Of a DNA stretch of 18,139 nucleotides, positions 14,861 to 18,139 are shown one piece after another (within the stretch, counting starts at the first letter, position 1; each line of letters opens with the position of its first letter). This DNA comes from CBDTYW01 sp965364735 (lineage in GTDB: Bacteria > Actinomycetota > Nitriliruptoria > Nitriliruptorales > Nitriliruptoraceae): positions 1-18,139 of the forward strand of contig CBDTYW010000046.1 of the NCBI GenBank assembly GCA_965364735.1, in the 5' to 3' direction. A program made the position numbers and the translations under genes. A model generated the notes under the pieces. It worked only from the letters and a program-made list of their open reading frames with translations, searched no databases and was not told the DNA's origin.

Positions 14861-15649
14861 GTGACCGCCCCAACCGACGCCGAGATCGCTGATCGCCTGC
14901 GGTCAGCGGAGCTGACGATCCTCGGGCAGTTCAACACCGCGTCGAACGCGACGCTCCTGATGCGGCTTGGCGAGCCGGAGGATGACGACGGTCCGCAGCC
15001 AGCGAGCCGGACGCTGGATCAGGTCGGCCCGCCAGAGGATCTCGCGGTCTACAAGCCTCGCGATGGCGAGGCCCCGCTGTGGGACTTCCCGTCGAACACG
15101 CTCTACCGCCGCGAGGTGGCCGCGTACGAGGTGTCGCGGCTGCTCGGCTGGGATCTGGTCCCGGTCACGGTCGTCCGTGATGACGCGCCCTACGGCGTCG
15201 GGTCGCTGCAGCGCTTCATCCGCTTCGACCCCGATGAGCACTACTTCGCGCTGGTCGACCTCGACGACGACGCCATCACCGATCAGCTGCGTTGCATGTG
15301 TGTCTACGACATGGTCATCAACAACGCCGACCGCAAGGGAGGGCACGTCCTGAAGGACGACGGGGGCTCGATCTGGGGCGTCGACCACGGTGTCGCCTTC
15401 CACGAGGACGACAAGCTCCGAACGGTGATCTGGCACTTCATCGGTGAGCCGATCCCCGCCGACCTGCGGGCAGACGTCGCACGCTTCGCCGACCTCCTCG
15501 AGTCGCAGGACGACGACGCAGCGCTGCTCCGAGCTCTTCTGAGCCCGTCCGAGCTCGGGGCGCTGATCCTCCGCGCCGACGTCGTGTCGGGGCTGTTGGA
15601 GTTCCCCCAGCCGACGAGCAACCGTCCGTACCCGTGGCCCATGGTCTGA
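14861..15649 (+). CDS. SCO1664 family protein, PI3/4-kinase-like
   Basis: The 262-residue product belongs to TIGR03843, distantly related to phosphatidylinositol 3/4-kinases. Kinase-like features are Lys65 in AVYKPRDGE for ATP contact, the helix YRREVAAYEVSRLLGWDLVP, the catalytic-loop equivalent VINNADRKGGHVL with Asp157, and the metal-binding equivalent WGVDHGVAFH with Asp175. In type II PI4-kinases the loop reads DRxxxN; here the Asn position is His162, so the chemistry may differ. No activity is established, and protein, lipid or small-molecule substrates are all possible. The GTG start at 14861 lies four bases after the DUF3090 stop and has only a weak GAG upstream, so coupling is likely. 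The residues before 30 are less conserved. Confidence 0.88.
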   Translation: MTAPTDAEIADRLRSAELTILGQFNTASNATLLMRLGEPEDDDGPQPASRTLDQVGPPEDLAVYKPRDGEAPLWDFPSNTLYRREVAAYEVSRLLGWDLVPVTVVRDDAPYGVGSLQRFIRFDPDEHYFALVDLDDDAITDQLRCMCVYDMVINNADRKGGHVLKDDGGSIWGVDHGVAFHEDDKLRTVIWHFIGEPIPADLRADVARFADLLESQDDDAALLRALLSPSELGALILRADVVSGLLEFPQPTSNRPYPWPMV

Positions 15650-15720
15650 CCTCCTGCACGCGAGCACGCCCCGACGCTGACCGTCCACACACCTGCTGCC
15701 GAGGCGATCGTCGTGGCCGG

Positions 15721-15726
15721 TAGCGT
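15721..15726 (+). promoter_or_regulatory. Putative -10 hexamer TAGCGT giving a leaderless recO mRNA
   Basis: TAGCGT ends seven bases before the recO ATG at 15733. Transcription normally starts six to eight bases after the hexamer, which would place it at or next to the A of the start codon. No ribosome binding site is present in this gap, which fits leaderless translation. Confidence 0.45.
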
Positions 15727-15732
15727 TCCTGC

Positions 15733-16464
15733 ATGGCCAACTACCGCGAGCAGGGCATCGTCCTGCGCACCTACAAGCTCGGTGAGACCGACCGGATCCT
15801 GCACCTGCTCACGCAGGGGCGCGGGAAGGTGCGCGCCGTCGCGAAGGGCATCCGGCGGCCCGGCTCGAAGTTCGGCGGACGGCTCGAGCCGTTCACGCAC
15901 GTCGAGGTCGAGATGTACCAGGGCCGCAACCTCGACATCGTCCAGCAGGTCGAGACGATCACGACGTTCACGCGGGTCCGCGAAGACTTCACGCTCTCCG
16001 CATGCGCGTCGACGATGGCGGAGCTCGTCGACGGCACCGCGCAGGAGGGACAGCGTGACAACGCGATGTTCCTGCTCCTGCGCGCGGGCCTGCAGGCGCT
16101 CGACGCCCAGCCGCCGTATCCCGCGATCTTCCTCGACGCCTTCCTGCTGCGGATGGCCGGCGTGCTCGGAGCGGCGCCGTTCACCGAGACCTGCGCCGTC
16201 TGCCGCGCCCCCGGGCCGCATGTGAACATGTCGATCGTGGCCGGCGGGATGCTGTGCCCGCTCCACGCCTTGCCGTCGACGCAGTCGCTCGCACCCGAGA
16301 CCATCGCGATGATCGCGCTGCTCAACCGGCGTGGAGACTGGACGTCGCTCCCGGCCGCGGCGGATGACGAGGCCTCGCGCGTGCGTGCGGCATCGTTCGT
16401 CCGGGCCTGGGTCGAGCACCATCTCGACCGACACCTCCGATCATGGGAGCACGTGCCGCGATGA
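15733..16464 (+). CDS. recO: DNA repair protein RecO
   Basis: RecO anneals single strands and helps RecR load RecA at gaps covered by SSB. The 243-residue protein has an N-terminal OB fold starting with YREQGIVLRTYKLGETDRILHL, cited here as GIVLRTYKLGETDRI, and GKVRAVAKGIRRPGSKFGG. A helical domain follows, with a zinc site from Cys154 and Cys157 (CAVC) and Cys175 and His178 (CPLH). The length is normal. The ATG at 15733 is supported by the conserved N-terminus and by a -10-like hexamer directly before it; there is no ribosome binding site. The stop overlaps the uppS start (ATGA). The recO-uppS order is common in actinobacteria. Confidence 0.96.
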   Translation: MANYREQGIVLRTYKLGETDRILHLLTQGRGKVRAVAKGIRRPGSKFGGRLEPFTHVEVEMYQGRNLDIVQQVETITTFTRVREDFTLSACASTMAELVDGTAQEGQRDNAMFLLLRAGLQALDAQPPYPAIFLDAFLLRMAGVLGAAPFTETCAVCRAPGPHVNMSIVAGGMLCPLHALPSTQSLAPETIAMIALLNRRGDWTSLPAAADDEASRVRAASFVRAWVEHHLDRHLRSWEHVPR

Positions 16465-17339
16465 CCGACGACGGAATCGACGAGGGAATCGACTACGGCG
16501 GGGGCGAGCTGCCGTCACCGGGCCGCGTGAGCACCCGCCACGAGCGGGCTGGCGCAGCCAAGTTGCCGCGACCGGCAACTGGGCTGGCAGACGGGCTCAC
16601 CGCCGGCGATGCGGTCCCGAAGCACGTCGCGATCATCATGGACGGCAACGGCCGGTGGGCCAACGCGCAGGGGCTCCCGCGCAACGCCGGGCACGCGGCG
16701 GGGGAGTCCGCCCTGTTCGACACGATCGAGGGTGCGCTCGAGCTCGGCGTGGAGCAGGTCACCGTCTACGCGTTCTCCACCGAGAACTGGCGACGCCCCG
16801 CAGAGGAGGTGCGCTTCCTGATGAACTTCAACGAGTCGTTGCTGATCCGCCGCGCCGACGACCTCGACGACCGTGATGTCCGCGTCCGCTTCATCGGCCG
16901 CCGCGGCCGTCCCGTCCCGAAGCGCCTCGTCCGCCTCATCGAGGACACCGAGGCGCTCACGCGCGACAACACCCGGATGACGCTCTGCATCGCGTTCAAC
17001 TACGGCGGTCATGCGGAGCTCGTCGACGCCGCGCGTCGCCTCGCCGAGGACTTCGCGGCCGGCAGCCTGAAGCGCATCACTGAAGAGGACCTCGCTGCGC
17101 GGCTGTACGACCCGGAGATGCCGCCGGTCGATCTGCTCATCCGCACCAGCGGTGAGCAGCGCACGTCGAACTACCTGCCCTGGCAGGCCGCCTACGCCGA
17201 GCTCGTCTTCACCGACCTCGCCTGGCCGGACTTCGATCGCCGCTCCCTGCGCGACTGCATCGCCCTCTACCAGCAGCGTGAACGCCGCTTCGGCAAGGCC
17301 GTCGACCAGGTCGTCAAGGTCCGGGGCAAGGGCGACTGA
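16461..17339 (+). CDS. uppS: Isoprenyl (undecaprenyl/decaprenyl) diphosphate synthase
   Basis: The enzyme adds isopentenyl units in cis to make the polyprenyl diphosphate carrier for cell-wall precursors. The core starts at VAIIMDGNGRWA with catalytic Asp61 and continues with RNAGHAAGES (His78), VYAFSTENWRRP, FNYGGHAELVDA and LLIRTSGEQRTSNYLPWQ (Arg228, Arg234). The product is 292 residues, about 40 more than the E. coli enzyme, all in an N-terminal extension rich in Gly and Asp. I chose the ATG at 16461 because it overlaps the recO stop as ATGA. An in-frame GTG at 16527 and an ATG at 16443 are alternatives. A 14-bp inverted repeat lies inside the extension. Chain length cannot be read from sequence. 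Confidence 0.95.
   Translation: MTDDGIDEGIDYGGGELPSPGRVSTRHERAGAAKLPRPATGLADGLTAGDAVPKHVAIIMDGNGRWANAQGLPRNAGHAAGESALFDTIEGALELGVEQVTVYAFSTENWRRPAEEVRFLMNFNESLLIRRADDLDDRDVRVRFIGRRGRPVPKRLVRLIEDTEALTRDNTRMTLCIAFNYGGHAELVDAARRLAEDFAAGSLKRITEEDLAARLYDPEMPPVDLLIRTSGEQRTSNYLPWQAAYAELVFTDLAWPDFDRRSLRDCIALYQQRERRFGKAVDQVVKVRGKGD
16555..16586 (+). repeat. Inverted repeat inside the uppS 5' coding region
   Basis: CAGCCAAGTTGCCG (16555-16568) and CGGCAACTGGGCTG (16573-16586) pair in 13 of 14 positions around the loop CGAC. It falls in the part coding the non-conserved N-terminal extension (about residues 32-42), so it is not forced by the enzyme core. Confidence 0.5.
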
Positions 17340-17348
17340 GGCTCAGGC
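17336..17348. repeat. Palindromic 13-mer over two convergent stop codons
   Basis: CTGAGGCTCAGGC contains the uppS stop (17337-17339) and the opposing stop of the DinB-type gene (17343-17345). It is identical to bases 10558-10570, with the same three bases between stops. Confidence 0.65.
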
Positions 17349-17798
17349 CGTGCGCAGGGTCGTGAGGTGCTCGGTGCCGTGGTGGGCGTAGATCGCGAGC
17401 AGGTCGTCGAGGGTCTTGGTGCCCTCGGTGAGGTGCTCGCCGGTTCGCCCCCACTGCTCGTCGGTGAGGTCGTGCAGCAGCAGGACCCAGCGCTCGTGCA
17501 GGTCCGCGATCATGCGGACCGTCACGCCGACGTCCGCGGTGCGGGCGTCGACCTGTTCCACGAAGGCGTCCTGGTCGTAGGGGACGATCGGTGGGTTGTC
17601 GTGGGCGAGCATCAGCTTCATCCGTACGAAGCCCTGGATGTGCGAGTCGGCCAGATGGTGGATGTTCTGCCGTGCCGTCCACGTGCCACCGCACGGCGCA
17701 TCGAGAGCCTCCGGCTCGATCTGGTCGACCACCTCCGCGAGCTCCGCCGGGAAGTGGGCGATCTTGCGGATCAGCTCTGCCCGCCTGAGCGCGATCAC
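17343..17798 (-). CDS. DinB-superfamily protein, YfiT-like metal-dependent transferase/hydrolase
   Basis: The 151-residue product is a four-helix DinB-type protein. It closely follows the Bacillus YfiT pattern: WTARQNIHHLADSHIQGF, then RMKLMLAHDNPPIVPYDQ, and a C-terminal YAHHGTEH. The metal ligands expected from YfiT are His47 or His48 with His140 and His144 (H-x3-H). YfiT/BstA relatives transfer bacillithiol, and actinobacterial DinB proteins can use mycothiol, so a thiol S-transferase is plausible but unproven. The start is GTG at 17798, since no other start codon exists in the open frame back to 17872. The ribosome binding site is weak. It lies 73 bp downstream of the flavodoxin-family gene on the same strand, so they may be cotranscribed. 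Confidence 0.85.
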   Translation of the reverse strand: MIALRRAELIRKIAHFPAELAEVVDQIEPEALDAPCGGTWTARQNIHHLADSHIQGFVRMKLMLAHDNPPIVPYDQDAFVEQVDARTADVGVTVRMIADLHERWVLLLHDLTDEQWGRTGEHLTEGTKTLDDLLAIYAHHGTEHLTTLRTA

Positions 17799-17871
17799 GA
17801 GGCGACTCTGGTCGGAAGAGTGACGGTGTTGGGCCTGGGCATCATGGTCGTGCCGGACGTCGGAGGGACGA

Positions 17872-18139
17872 TCAACGGTACTCGGGGTTCGGGTGGTCGA
17901 AGCGGGCTCCGTCCGCCCACGCCGTCCGCTGGTTGCCGTGGGCCGGCATGCCGCCGGCGTCCTTGAGCATCCGGGCGAGGTGAATGAGGTTCCAGGTCAT
18001 GAACGTCGTGTTGCGCTGGGTGAACTCGTTGTCGAAGCCCACCCTGCCGCCGTCGTCCTGCTCGTCGCCGTACGACGGGCCGGGCCCGGCCTCACCGATC
18101 CAGCCGGCGTCGGCCTGAGGCGGGATCGTGTAGCCGAGG
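17872..18139 (-). CDS. Flavodoxin-family / NADPH-dependent FMN reductase-like protein, C-terminal end only
   Basis: Reading the minus strand from 18138 gives 88 residues ending in a TGA at 17872-17874, with no internal stop. The translation contains LGYTIPPQADAGWIGEAGPG, then VGFDNEFTQRNTTFMTWN, LIHLARMLKDAGGMPAHGN, and ends FDHPNPEYR. This is the typical C-terminus of actinobacterial flavodoxin-family proteins; the FMN-binding N-terminal part is outside the window. These proteins are probable NAD(P)H-dependent FMN-using oxidoreductases of unknown substrate. The gene precedes the DinB-type gene on the same strand by 73 bp. Confidence 0.8.
   Translation of the reverse strand, partial: LGYTIPPQADAGWIGEAGPGPSYGDEQDDGGRVGFDNEFTQRNTTFMTWNLIHLARMLKDAGGMPAHGNQRTAWADGARFDHPNPEYR

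Overview
The window is GC-rich, densely coding DNA from an actinobacterium (phylum Actinomycetota). The best evidence is a cluster found almost only in that phylum: an MSMEG_4193-type histidine phosphatase, a DUF3090 protein and an SCO1664-type PI3/4-kinase-like protein. Supporting signs are the recO-uppS pair, a DUF222/HNH (13E12-type) endonuclease, many GTG starts and strong G/C bias at third codon positions. I cannot fix the class from sequence alone. No rRNA, tRNA, CRISPR array or insertion sequence was seen. No gene-free stretch exceeds 300 bases; the longest gaps are about 110-185 bp.

Left part (1-5326): the 3' part of a fatty-acid oxidation alpha subunit (hydratase plus dehydrogenase) faces a DUF222/HNH endonuclease on the minus strand. 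A transglycosylase lipoprotein is divergent from the endonuclease and overlaps tail-to-tail with a DUF998 membrane protein. Middle part (5469-10978): an FAD-linked sugar-lactone oxidase faces a PLP-dependent amino acid deaminase/aldolase. A YedI/DUF808 membrane protein, a small DUF427 protein and a secreted, tail-anchored protein of unknown function follow on the plus strand, and a small membrane protein faces the last of these.

Right part (11065-18139): an archaeal/eukaryotic-type prolyl-tRNA synthetase faces a suppressor-of-fused (SUFU) protein. Next comes the three-gene phosphatase / DUF3090 / kinase-like operon, then recO and uppS (DNA repair and undecaprenyl diphosphate synthesis) with an ATGA overlap. 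On the minus strand at the right edge are a YfiT-like DinB protein and the 3' end of a flavodoxin-family protein that runs off the window.

Gene order alternates between divergent and convergent pairs. Four convergent pairs are separated by only 2-13 bp, and a fifth overlaps by 52 bp. At the four narrow junctions a palindrome covers one or both stop codons, and one 13-base version occurs at two of them. Several plus-strand genes are preceded by a TANNNT -10-like hexamer. The window is mostly ordinary core genome. The parts most worth following are the uncharacterised phosphatase/kinase-like operon with a 12-bp perfect dyad over its putative promoter, a nested RNA hairpin before the secreted protein gene, a long inverted repeat inside the UppS N-terminal extension, and a stand-alone bacterial SUFU protein.
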